25,327 bases of DNA, from NCBI GenBank assembly GCA_964418595.1, contig CAYQMF010000102.1, forward strand, positions 1 to 25,327. Direction: 5' to 3'. This DNA is from CAYQMF01 sp964418595 (GTDB lineage Bacteria; Planctomycetota; UBA1135; UBA2386). Position numbers and translations under genes: made by a program. Numbering within the stretch: the first letter of the stretch is position 1; every line of letters starts with the position of its first letter. Below the pieces are notes generated by a model. The model saw only the letters and a list, made by a program, of their open reading frames with translations. It did no database searches and was not told the origin of the DNA. Shown one piece after another: positions 14,735 through 22,104 of this stretch.

Positions 14735-15801
14735 GGGGTGTTCGGGCGGGAGGAGGGAGATGCGCGAAGGGACGGGTCCTGCTGACAGAAGGCGTGCGCC
14801 GCGTCGATGCAGGAGTCGACGTCGGCGTCGGTGAGATCGCGATGGGTCACGAACCGGACACGCCGTTCGTTCACCGCGAGGGCGCGCACGCCGCGCTCCG
14901 CCAGGAACGCCAGCAAAGCTGACGGCGAGGCGCCGGTCAGATCAACCATGACGATGTTGGTTTCGACCGCGGCGAGGTCGACGCGCAGTCCGGGCATGCC
15001 GGCGAAGGCCACCGCCATGCGTCGGGCGCGCGCGTGGTCCCTGACCAGGAGCCCCGGCCCCTCGCGCAGGGCCAGCAAGCCGGCCGCGGCAAGCACGCCC
15101 ACCTGCCGCATCCCGCCGCCCAGCGCCTTGCGCACGCGCCGGGCCTCCTGCACGAAGGCAGCGCTACCGGCGACGATCGAGCCCACCGGCGCACCCAGCC
15201 CCTTGCTCAGGCACAACGAAACCGAGTCCACGCCGGCGCACAGATCGGCCACCTTGCAACCCGCGGCGACGGCAGCGTTGACGACCCGAGCGCCGTCGAG
15301 GTGGACCCTGAGGCCGAGGCGCCGCGCCTCCTCCACGAGGCCCGCGTGCCGAGCTGCTCCCAGGACCCGGCCGCCCGCCATGTTGTGCGTGTTCTCGAGT
15401 ACCAGGAGGCGCGTGCGCGGATAGTGGATGTCGGGACTGCGCACCGCCGCGCGCACCTGCTCCACCGTCGGGAACCCGTCGGGCGCAGCGAGCAACCGCG
15501 CCTGCGTGCCCGACAGGCGTGCCATGGAACCGCCCTCGTACTGGTAGACGTGGCTGCGCTCCTCGCAGATGAGTTCGTCGCCCGCTCTGCAGTGCACGTG
15601 GATGCAGATCTGGTTGCCCATCGTCCCGGAGGGGACGAACAGCCCGGCCTCCGTGCCGAGCAGCGCGGCGGCCTCGTGCTGGAGATCGCGCACGGTCGGA
15701 TCCTCCCCGAACACGTCGTCACCGACATCGGCCGCAGCCATCGCCGCGCGCATCGCGGGCGTCGGCTTCGTCAGGGTGTCGCTCCGGAAGTCAGCGGTCA
15801 C
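14731..15801 (-). CDS. ltaE: Low-specificity threonine aldolase
   Basis: A PLP-dependent fold-type I enzyme of about 356 residues that splits threonine or allo-threonine into glycine and acetaldehyde. Hallmarks, numbered from a GTG three codons upstream: FRSDTLTKPTPAM near the start, DDVFGEDPTV (31-40), SGTMGNQ (61-67), H87 stacking on the cofactor, HLDGAR with D172, and the Schiff-base lysine K203 in SLCLSKGLGAPVGS. I choose the GTG at 15801 because it gives the family-like N-terminus and sits 7 nt downstream of a TAGAGT hexamer (15809-15814). The GTG at 15810 overlaps that hexamer and is the alternative. The stop overlaps the phosphomutase start by 4 bp, and the prenyltransferase stop is 51 nt upstream. 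Confidence 0.94.
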   Translation of the reverse strand: MTADFRSDTLTKPTPAMRAAMAAADVGDDVFGEDPTVRDLQHEAAALLGTEAGLFVPSGTMGNQICIHVHCRAGDELICEERSHVYQYEGGSMARLSGTQARLLAAPDGFPTVEQVRAAVRSPDIHYPRTRLLVLENTHNMAGGRVLGAARHAGLVEEARRLGLRVHLDGARVVNAAVAAGCKVADLCAGVDSVSLCLSKGLGAPVGSIVAGSAAFVQEARRVRKALGGGMRQVGVLAAAGLLALREGPGLLVRDHARARRMAVAFAGMPGLRVDLAAVETNIVMVDLTGASPSALLAFLAERGVRALAVNERRVRFVTHRDLTDADVDSCIDAAHAFCQQDPSLRASPSSRPNTP

Positions 15802-15808
15802 CCGCGGC

Positions 15809-15814
15809 ACTCTA
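15809..15814 (-). promoter_or_regulatory. -10-like hexamer of the threonine aldolase gene
   Basis: Minus-strand TAGAGT ends 7 nt before the GTG at 15801. That is the spacing expected if transcription starts at the start codon. No convincing -35 element is visible. The gene may also be read from the upstream prenyltransferase transcript. Confidence 0.3.
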
Positions 15815-15852
15815 CGCGGGGGCCCACGGGCTGCCAGCGTCCTGCGCTGGCT

Positions 15853-16743
15853 TCACGACGCGGGCCGCAGCGAGAGGACCACCATGACACTGCCCGCCCA
15901 CAACGCGCCGCTGACCAGGATCTGCGGGTCCCGGAACAGCAGGCGCGCGGGGTCGGAGCCCTCGCCGCGTCGATGTACGAGGTACAGGTAACGGAACACG
16001 CCGAACACGACGAAGGGCACGGTCAGCGCGAGCCCGGCGGAGCCGTGGTAGGCCACCGTGTGCGGGTCGACCGTGTACAGCGCGTAGGCGAGGATCGACA
16101 TCGCCGCCAACGGGTTGATCATCTGGTCGAGGAAGTGGGCGTCGTAGTCGCGCAGGCTCGCCCGCGTTTCGCCGTCGCCGTGCTTCACCACCTCCTCGCG
16201 GCGCTTGCAGAAGGCGAGGAACAGGGCGAAGAAGAAGGTGCACAGCAGGATCCACGACGAGGGCCGGGCGACGATCGCGTCGGCGCCGGCGAGCACGCGC
16301 AACTGGAAGCCGAGCGCGATGCAGATCGCGTCGACGATCACCACCCGCTTGAGCCCGAACGAGTACGCCAGGTTGAGCGCCAGGTACGACGCCGGCCACA
16401 CCAGGAATGGTGCGCCGGTGTGCGTGGCGACGATCGCGCTGCCGCCCCACGCGATCCCGACCAGCAGCACGACCACGGCCAGCATGGCCAGCGCGATCGG
16501 CAGGCGCCCGGAGGCGATCGGCCGCAGACACTTCTTCGGGTGCCGCCGATCCGCCTCGCGGTCGACGATGTCGTTGAGCAGGTACACGGTGCTCGCCGCG
16601 GCGCAGAAGCAGGCGAAGGCCACGATGGCCAGGCGCACGGCTTCGCCCTGATGGCGCTCGTGGGCAAACGCGAGGGGCGCGAACACGAGGAGGTTCTTCA
16701 CCCACTGGTGAGGACGCATGGCTTGCACCAGGGCCAGCAACAT
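15853..16743 (-). CDS. UbiA-superfamily prenyltransferase, DPPR-synthase-like
   Basis: A 296-residue polytopic membrane protein with eight or nine predicted helices. The first aspartate-rich motif is NDIVDREAD (57-65), followed by the ...RPIASGRLP segment common to the decaprenyl-phosphate 5-phosphoribosyltransferase branch (Rv3806c type). The second acidic motif region reads RDYDAHFLDQM. The N-terminal RPHQWVKNLLVFAPL is also characteristic of that branch rather than of ubiquinone or menaquinone prenyltransferases. In actinobacteria the enzyme joins phosphoribose to decaprenyl phosphate for arabinan synthesis; in other phyla the product's use is not settled. The neighbouring phosphohexomutase suggests a cell-envelope sugar pathway. 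The ATG has CATAAT 8 nt upstream, suggesting a leaderless mRNA, and appears to open the five-gene minus-strand series. Confidence 0.88.
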   Translation of the reverse strand: MLLALVQAMRPHQWVKNLLVFAPLAFAHERHQGEAVRLAIVAFACFCAAASTVYLLNDIVDREADRRHPKKCLRPIASGRLPIALAMLAVVVLLVGIAWGGSAIVATHTGAPFLVWPASYLALNLAYSFGLKRVVIVDAICIALGFQLRVLAGADAIVARPSSWILLCTFFFALFLAFCKRREEVVKHGDGETRASLRDYDAHFLDQMINPLAAMSILAYALYTVDPHTVAYHGSAGLALTVPFVVFGVFRYLYLVHRRGEGSDPARLLFRDPQILVSGALWAGSVMVVLSLRPAS

Positions 16744-16751
16744 GGGGCGGG

Positions 16752-16757
16752 ATTATG
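16752..16757 (-). promoter_or_regulatory. -10 box of the prenyltransferase operon
   Basis: Minus-strand CATAAT (five of six consensus bases) lies 8 nt before the ATG ending at 16743, so initiation would fall at or next to the start codon. A -35 is not obvious. The site is in the 97-bp divergent gap with the MFS gene, which otherwise holds nothing I can name. Confidence 0.5.
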
Positions 16758-16840
16758 GATCCGCCCGCCGCGATCTACAGCCGCGAAGTAGGCATGCATG
16801 GACGACTTCTCGCTCGCGTTCGGTGGTGTCTGGCGCTGCC

Positions 16841-18022
16841 ATGCCTCGCTTGCCGCGCGCCCCCATCCACCTGCCCCACCAGCTCGCCGTCCTGCGCGCC
16901 TACGCCGCGTTCACGTATCCGTTCGCGTGCGTACCCTTCCTCTACTTCTACTTCGACGACCACGGCATCGGCATCGCGTCGTACGCGACCCTCATCGCCA
17001 TCTACTACCTGGCCATGGTGGTGGCGGAGGTGCCGACCGGCGTGATCGCCGATCGGTTCGGGCAGCGCGTGTGCCTGGTGGCCGGTCCGACCCTGCTCGC
17101 CGCCGGCTTCCTCACGATCGGCATCGGTGACTCGTTCGGCCACTTCGCCGCCGGCGAGATCCTGCTCGGCCTCGGCCACTCGCTCCTCTCCGGCGCACCT
17201 GCCTCGCTCCTGTTCGCGAGCCTCGCGAGCGCCGGGCGCACGCACGAGTACCTGCGCCAGGAGGCGTGGCTGCACGCGCTGCGCACGCTGTGCTCCGGGC
17301 TCGCCTTCCTCGTCGGCGGCGCCGTCGCGAGCGCCTGGGGCTTTCGAGCGACCATCCCCCTCACCGCCGGCCTCTGTGCGATCGGCGCCGCGATCGCCTT
17401 CTTCCTGCGCGACGTGCCCACCGGTCGCGCGCGGACCCTCCCCCTCCTCGGCGACGCGCTGGCGCAGTTCAAGCGCCCGGACGTGCGCTGGATCACCGGC
17501 TACTACGTCCTTGTCTTCTGCCTCCTGCGCTACTGCTTCCACACCTACCAGCCCTACCTGCAGGCCGCCGAGAAGATGGATCCGTGGATCCTCGGGCTCC
17601 TGTTCGGCGCGCTGAACATGGTTGCCGCCCCTTGGTCGCGCGCGGTTCCCGGCCTGCTGCGCCACGTCGGTGAGCGCCGTCTGCTGTGGGCCCTCCCGCT
17701 GCTGCTCGCGGCCTCGCTGCTCGCGATGGCAGGCAGCATCGGCTGGCTCGGCATCGCCCTGTTCTTCGTGCACCAGGCGCCGTTCGGCGCGCACTGGGCC
17801 GTGCTCCAGGCCTACGCCAACCACCGGATCGGGTCGGTGTCGCGCACGACGGTCCTGTCGGCGATGTCGTTCGCGGGGCGGCTGGCCTTCTGCGTCCTGT
17901 TCCCCGGCCTGGGCCTGCTCCAGGCGCGGGTCGGGCTCGAGGCAACCTACGTCCTCGCGGGCGCCACGGGAGTCGTCGTCACGCTCGCGGTGATGGCGCG
18001 CGCGCCCCGCGACGGAGCGTGA
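16841..18022 (+). CDS. Major facilitator superfamily transporter
   Basis: A 393-residue inner-membrane transporter with about 12 hydrophobic helices in two halves and a cytoplasmic loop around residues 185-205. MFS motif A is present between helices 2 and 3 as TGVIADRFGQR (66-76). The N-terminus LAVLRAYAAFTYPFACVPFLYFYF and the pattern of helices place it with general drug/metabolite MFS proteins. Nothing in the sequence identifies the substrate or whether it exports. I chose the ATG at 16841 because the in-frame ATG at 16718 would add a basic, non-conserved tail overlapping the divergent prenyltransferase promoter region. The stop lies 9 bp from the convergent stop of the VWA gene. Confidence 0.87.
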   Translation: MPRLPRAPIHLPHQLAVLRAYAAFTYPFACVPFLYFYFDDHGIGIASYATLIAIYYLAMVVAEVPTGVIADRFGQRVCLVAGPTLLAAGFLTIGIGDSFGHFAAGEILLGLGHSLLSGAPASLLFASLASAGRTHEYLRQEAWLHALRTLCSGLAFLVGGAVASAWGFRATIPLTAGLCAIGAAIAFFLRDVPTGRARTLPLLGDALAQFKRPDVRWITGYYVLVFCLLRYCFHTYQPYLQAAEKMDPWILGLLFGALNMVAAPWSRAVPGLLRHVGERRLLWALPLLLAASLLAMAGSIGWLGIALFFVHQAPFGAHWAVLQAYANHRIGSVSRTTVLSAMSFAGRLAFCVLFPGLGLLQARVGLEATYVLAGATGVVVTLAVMARAPRDGA

Positions 18023-18031
18023 CGCGGTGGG

Positions 18032-19585
18032 TCATCGGCCGAGGTCGACGAAGACGCCGTTGTTCTCGACCGCGAGTGCGTTGAGGAACTCCTTCTGGAA
18101 CTCGCCGATGGCGATCGTGTGGATCACGATCCGGTGGATCTGGTTCTCCTCGCGCACCGCCTTGCGGATCTCCTCCGTGTCGATGAGCTTGCCGACGCTG
18201 GGCCGCCCGTCGCTGAGGAAGTACACGGTGTCCAGCTTGCTCTTCGACACCGTGCTCGCCGCGGTCGTGGCCGCACGTCGCGGCTGGTCGGGGTCGATGC
18301 CGAACGAGTACATCAACGCCTTGAAGGTGTTGGTCTTGCCCTCGGCGAGGTTGCCGCCGAGCCCCACGGAGGCGAGTTCCTGGTCCGACGCGCCGCCGAT
18401 GGGCCGCAGACTCCGCGTCCAGCCCTTGGCGCTCTCCTTGTTGGTGATGTTGGCCGGGACGAGGAACGACTTCCACGGCTTCAGGCCGGTCGCGAACGCG
18501 ACGATGTTGAAGTAGGTGTTCGGGGTCAGCGAGTCGATGGTGCGCACCAGCTCCGAGCGGACGATCGTGAACTTCTCGTAGTCCTCGTAGCCCTGGAACT
18601 TCTCGCGCTCGACGACGAGGTCGGACATCGACCCGGACACGTCGATGATGAAGAGTACCTGCTGCGACACGATGGGGATGCCCGCGAAGGTGCGCACGGT
18701 GTCCTTCGCCCCGTAGAACTCCATCGACTTCTTGCGCGCGGCCGCGGCCTTCTCGACCTCCGCGTCCGACGGCGGCTGCCAATCCAGCTTGAACAGCCGC
18801 TCCATCTGCTGCTGCCACTCGTCGGGGTTGGTGCCGAAGTCCTTGGTGGTGACCCGGAACAGCGCGTCCGCCGCGTCCTCCTGCAGGCGTCCGCCCTGGC
18901 GCATCAGCTCGATCAACGGCATCACCGCCTTCGCGGGCCGGACCAGGCCGACGGCGCGGATCGCGGCGGCCTGCACCTGCCAGGTCGAGTCCTGCAGGAG
19001 GGGCACCAGCGTGTCCCCCAGCGCCTTGAGGCGGAGGTCCCCCACGGCGTCACAGGCGGCGCCGCGCACGCGCACGTCGCCGTCGGCGAGCAGGGTCGCC
19101 ACCGAATCCTGGGCGCTCGCATCGCCGAGCCGACCGAACGCGCGGGCGATCGCGTAGCGCACTTCCGCGTCGCGATCGGTGGCCTGCTCGACCAGCGTCG
19201 GCACCGCCGACCTGATCCCGGCGCGGCCCAGCGCGTCGATGATCGCGGCCTTCTCCCCACCCCGCTTGCCCTTCAGGTCCGCGATCACGTGTTCCCAGGT
19301 CGCCGGCGCGGTGTACGTCGTGACCACGTCGAGCGCGGCCTTGCGGATGTCGGCCTCGTTCGCGGAAAGCAGGCCGAGCAACTCGTCGCAGGCGGGCTCG
19401 CACTCGTTGCCCTTCAGCGTGTAGATCGCCTCGACCTTCTGGCTGACCTCCTTGAACTTGCGGAAGAAGCGCTTGAACTCCTTCACCGCATCGAGCCGTT
19501 GCTCGAGACCGGCGTCCGGTTGCGCGGGCAGCGCTGCGCTGGTCAGCAGCGCGAGAGCAGAGATGGCGAGCTGGCAGTACTTCAT
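18032..19585 (-). CDS. Secreted HEAT-repeat and von Willebrand factor A domain protein
   Basis: A 517-residue exported protein. A signal peptide covers residues 1-21 (MKYCQLAISALALLTSAALPA). Residues about 60-245 are HEAT repeats with regular units such as AIIDALGRAGIRSAVPTLVE and AIARAFGRLGDASAQDSVAT. A charged linker follows, then a VWA domain from about 308 to the end. Its MIDAS metal site is DVSGSMS (315-321), with later elements FLSDGRPS and a conserved-looking TNTFKAL segment. VWA domains bind protein ligands through a divalent ion, so a role in extracellular or periplasmic protein assembly is inferred. A GAGG ribosome site sits 3 nt before the ATG. TAGGAT about 50 nt upstream could be a -10 element. 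The C-terminus lies 9 bp from the MFS stop. Confidence 0.88.
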   Translation of the reverse strand: MKYCQLAISALALLTSAALPAQPDAGLEQRLDAVKEFKRFFRKFKEVSQKVEAIYTLKGNECEPACDELLGLLSANEADIRKAALDVVTTYTAPATWEHVIADLKGKRGGEKAAIIDALGRAGIRSAVPTLVEQATDRDAEVRYAIARAFGRLGDASAQDSVATLLADGDVRVRGAACDAVGDLRLKALGDTLVPLLQDSTWQVQAAAIRAVGLVRPAKAVMPLIELMRQGGRLQEDAADALFRVTTKDFGTNPDEWQQQMERLFKLDWQPPSDAEVEKAAAARKKSMEFYGAKDTVRTFAGIPIVSQQVLFIIDVSGSMSDLVVEREKFQGYEDYEKFTIVRSELVRTIDSLTPNTYFNIVAFATGLKPWKSFLVPANITNKESAKGWTRSLRPIGGASDQELASVGLGGNLAEGKTNTFKALMYSFGIDPDQPRRAATTAASTVSKSKLDTVYFLSDGRPSVGKLIDTEEIRKAVREENQIHRIVIHTIAIGEFQKEFLNALAVENNGVFVDLGR

Positions 19586-19669
19586 CGGCCTCGGCAGGAC
19601 CCGGCGGCAGCCGCGGGGCGGGGATGCGGGTCGACCCGAGATCCTAGCAGAGTGCCGAGCGCCGGCGCC

Positions 19670-20203
19670 TCATCGGCGCCACCAGGGCAGGTGCATGTCG
19701 CGCTCGAGATTCGCCGCCAGACGGCCCAGATCACGCCGCGCGCGCTCGATCGCCTCCGCGTCGATCCGATCGACGTCGCGATGGAAGCGTGGCTTCAAGG
19801 TGAACACGAGGTGCGTAGCGTACTCGACCTCCACCACCCAATGGAGCGTGGCACCGGCCGCGGCGAGGGCCAGAGACTTCGTCAGGTTCTCGACGCCGAC
19901 CAGGGCCCGTGGGTCGAGCACGCGCATCTGTACGAACGGCCAGATGCGATCGCGCGCGTCCCCCGCCACCGCCAGCGTGACGCGAAGGCCCGGGATCCGA
20001 TCCAGCGCCTGCACGAGCGGGTAGATCTCCGGGTCGAAGCCGCGGTCCCGCCCTTCGCGCGCCAGCAGGGCCTTGCGTACCGAACTCTCGTCCCCGTGCA
20101 GCGCCCCGCACAACTCGCACTCGAGCACTTCGCGCCCCTCCACGCGCGTCGGGCGCAGCGAACGGCCACCGCACTCGTCGCAGGCGCTGCGCCCGGAGGT
20201 CAC
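19670..20203 (-). CDS. Small zinc-ribbon protein of unknown function
   Basis: A 177-residue protein with an N-terminal zinc ribbon formed by C8/C11 (CDEC) and C29/C32 (CELC). The remainder (about 45-177) is a mixed alpha/beta domain with EIYPLVQALDRIPGLRVTLAV and WPFVQMRVLDPRALVGVENL. The C-terminus is strongly basic and ends in WWRR. I do not recognise the second domain; the ribbon suggests a nucleic-acid or protein contact. The GTG at 20203 overlaps the stop of the acidic membrane-protein gene (GTGA), which I take as the start. The in-frame ATG at 20305 would run 100 bp into that gene. The tight overlap suggests the two proteins are made together. Confidence 0.68.
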   Translation of the reverse strand: MTSGRSACDECGGRSLRPTRVEGREVLECELCGALHGDESSVRKALLAREGRDRGFDPEIYPLVQALDRIPGLRVTLAVAGDARDRIWPFVQMRVLDPRALVGVENLTKSLALAAAGATLHWVVEVEYATHLVFTLKPRFHRDVDRIDAEAIERARRDLGRLAANLERDMHLPWWRR

Positions 20204-22014
20204 TTGCCGGGTTGCGGCGACGTGGGCCCGGTGGGTGCCAGCCGCTCCGGCGCAGCCGTCACACCAGACTCCGTGTGACTGCGGCGGAGCAGCTTCTCCA
20301 CCCACTTGCCCCCGTCGTCCTGCAGGACCTGCACGCCCAGCGTGCTCTGCCCGCCGATCTCCTCGATCGCGTGCCGCGGAATCGTCACCTGGTTCTTCTG
20401 CACCTCGATCACGATGTTGTCCGCCAGCGTGCCGTTGGACAGGATCTTGCCGAACAAGCGGTTGTTGTTGCGCAGGCGCACGAAGCTGTCCTGGCCACCC
20501 TGCATCAATCGGTATTCCTCGCTGGCCAGCGGGACGATAGCCGAGAGGTCGTCGAAGGCCAGCGTCACCTCGCCCGGGTCGAGCGTCAGCGTGATGACGG
20601 TGGCATCCATCGCCTTCACCCGCCCCACGAAGTAGTTGAGGTTCTTCAACTGCGCGAAGGCCTGGTTGCCGGTCGCGATCCCGTCGGCCAGCGCGTGCAC
20701 CCTGCCGCGCGCCGGCGCTTCCGCCGCGCGCACGATGAGGTCCTCGCCGAGGGTCATGCTGTCTCGCGATGCGGGCGGAACGGTCGGTGGCGGCGTCGGT
20801 GGCGGCGTCACCGCGACCGGCGGCGGCGGCGGCGACGGCTCCGAGGTCTGGACCTCGGCGACCGGCTCCACCGGCGGCGCGACGGGTGGCGACGTCTCCG
20901 TCGACGTCGCCACGACCGGCGGCGGAGTCGTATCGACGACGACGGTGGGCGTGGGGTCGACCGCCGCCACGACCGGGGGCGACGGCGGCGCCATCACGAC
21001 CTCCGTGATCGGACGGGCGATCTCGACGCGATCGATCACGTGCCCACCATCGCCGGGTCGAAGGAGATCGGGGCGGATGACGGCGAGCGTCGCCCCGGCC
21101 GCCACGAGCAGGAGCGCCGCTGCCGCGAACAGACGCAGGCGGCGACGTCGACCGACGCCGGTCGGGGCACCCACGACCACCAACGCGGGCTCGGCGTCGA
21201 CGAAGGTCTCCTCGTGTTCCGCGAAGTCCGGCTGGCCCTCCTGCTCCTGGCCCACCGTCTCGAGGTCACCGTGCGCAGCGCCGTGGTCGCCGTAGATCGG
21301 GTCGAAGTCGTCTTCGGCGGGCGCATCGGCGCCGGCCGCTCCGTCCATCCCGTCCAGTTCCTCCGCGAACAACGCGGCCGTCGCCTGGGTCTGCTCCGCG
21401 TCCCAGGACACCTCCTCGAGCGCGGGGCTCGAGACCGCCGGATCCTCGGCAGACCAGAGCTGCTGGTCCTCCGCGGGGTCGCCCTGGGATTGCTCCGCCC
21501 CGAGGTTGGCGAACGGATCGCGCTCCTCCTCGATGATCTCGAGCTCCGTGGACGACGCGTCGATCTCGTCGATCATCGCCAGCTCGCCCTCCCCGTCCGC
21601 CGCGAGCACGGGTTCTTCGGCCTCGGACCCGACGTCGAGGACATCGTCGTTCGCCCGCTCCGCCTCGGCTTCCTCGAGCTCGAACACGGACGCGTTGGCG
21701 AGGAACGTGTCGGGCGCCGCGTCTGCGTTCACGCGCACGACATCGGTGAGGTCGGCGGCTGCCGGCTCCACGCCGAAGGCCTCGTCCTCGAGGACGAACA
21801 ACTCGTCATCATCGCCCAGCGTCGCACCCTCATCGGTGAGACGCGCCTCGTTCTCCTCCCACAGACCCCGCCGCTTGGCGAGTTCCCGATCGACCTCCGC
21901 GAACAAGTCGTCGAGAGGATGGTGGGGCGTGGTGGCTTCGACCCCGGAGTCGATGACGAAGCCCTCGTCGTCGTCCAAGCCAGTGTCGTCGTGTTCGCTG
22001 TGGTTCCCGGTCAT
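20200..22014 (-). CDS. Large acidic single-pass membrane protein of unknown function
   Basis: A 604-residue protein I cannot assign. Residues 1-285 are strikingly acidic and probably disordered. They include two similar short blocks, DDDEGFVIDSG (14-24) and DDDELFVLEDE (68-78). A basic patch (RRRRLR, 289-294) precedes one membrane helix (about 294-313), which predicts a cytoplasmic N-terminus. Residues about 343-415 are a Pro/Val/Thr-rich linker likely to span the periplasm or cell wall. A folded C-terminal domain follows (about 420-590), with NLNYFVGRVKAMDATVITL, RLRNNNRLFGKIL and IVIEVQKNQVTIPRHAIEEI. This last domain looks beta-rich, with repeated small barrel-like strands. GAGG precedes the ATG by 8 nt. 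The layout recalls anti-sigma or TonB-like bridging proteins, but no specific motif of either is present. Confidence 0.75.
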   Translation of the reverse strand: MTGNHSEHDDTGLDDDEGFVIDSGVEATTPHHPLDDLFAEVDRELAKRRGLWEENEARLTDEGATLGDDDELFVLEDEAFGVEPAAADLTDVVRVNADAAPDTFLANASVFELEEAEAERANDDVLDVGSEAEEPVLAADGEGELAMIDEIDASSTELEIIEEERDPFANLGAEQSQGDPAEDQQLWSAEDPAVSSPALEEVSWDAEQTQATAALFAEELDGMDGAAGADAPAEDDFDPIYGDHGAAHGDLETVGQEQEGQPDFAEHEETFVDAEPALVVVGAPTGVGRRRRLRLFAAAALLLVAAGATLAVIRPDLLRPGDGGHVIDRVEIARPITEVVMAPPSPPVVAAVDPTPTVVVDTTPPPVVATSTETSPPVAPPVEPVAEVQTSEPSPPPPPVAVTPPPTPPPTVPPASRDSMTLGEDLIVRAAEAPARGRVHALADGIATGNQAFAQLKNLNYFVGRVKAMDATVITLTLDPGEVTLAFDDLSAIVPLASEEYRLMQGGQDSFVRLRNNNRLFGKILSNGTLADNIVIEVQKNQVTIPRHAIEEIGGQSTLGVQVLQDDGGKWVEKLLRRSHTESGVTAAPERLAPTGPTSPQPGK

Positions 22015-22104
22015 GCGCAGTCCTCGGAGAGATGCCGGCGGTCCTATCGGCAGGATCGAGGCTCCGGGCTGAGCCGAACCGCCCCCGCGGCGCCCTGCCG
22101 CCCT

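Noticed and set aside
12848..14785. 645-residue plus-strand open frame
   Set aside because: It is antisense to the DUF62 and phosphomutase genes, both with complete motif sets.
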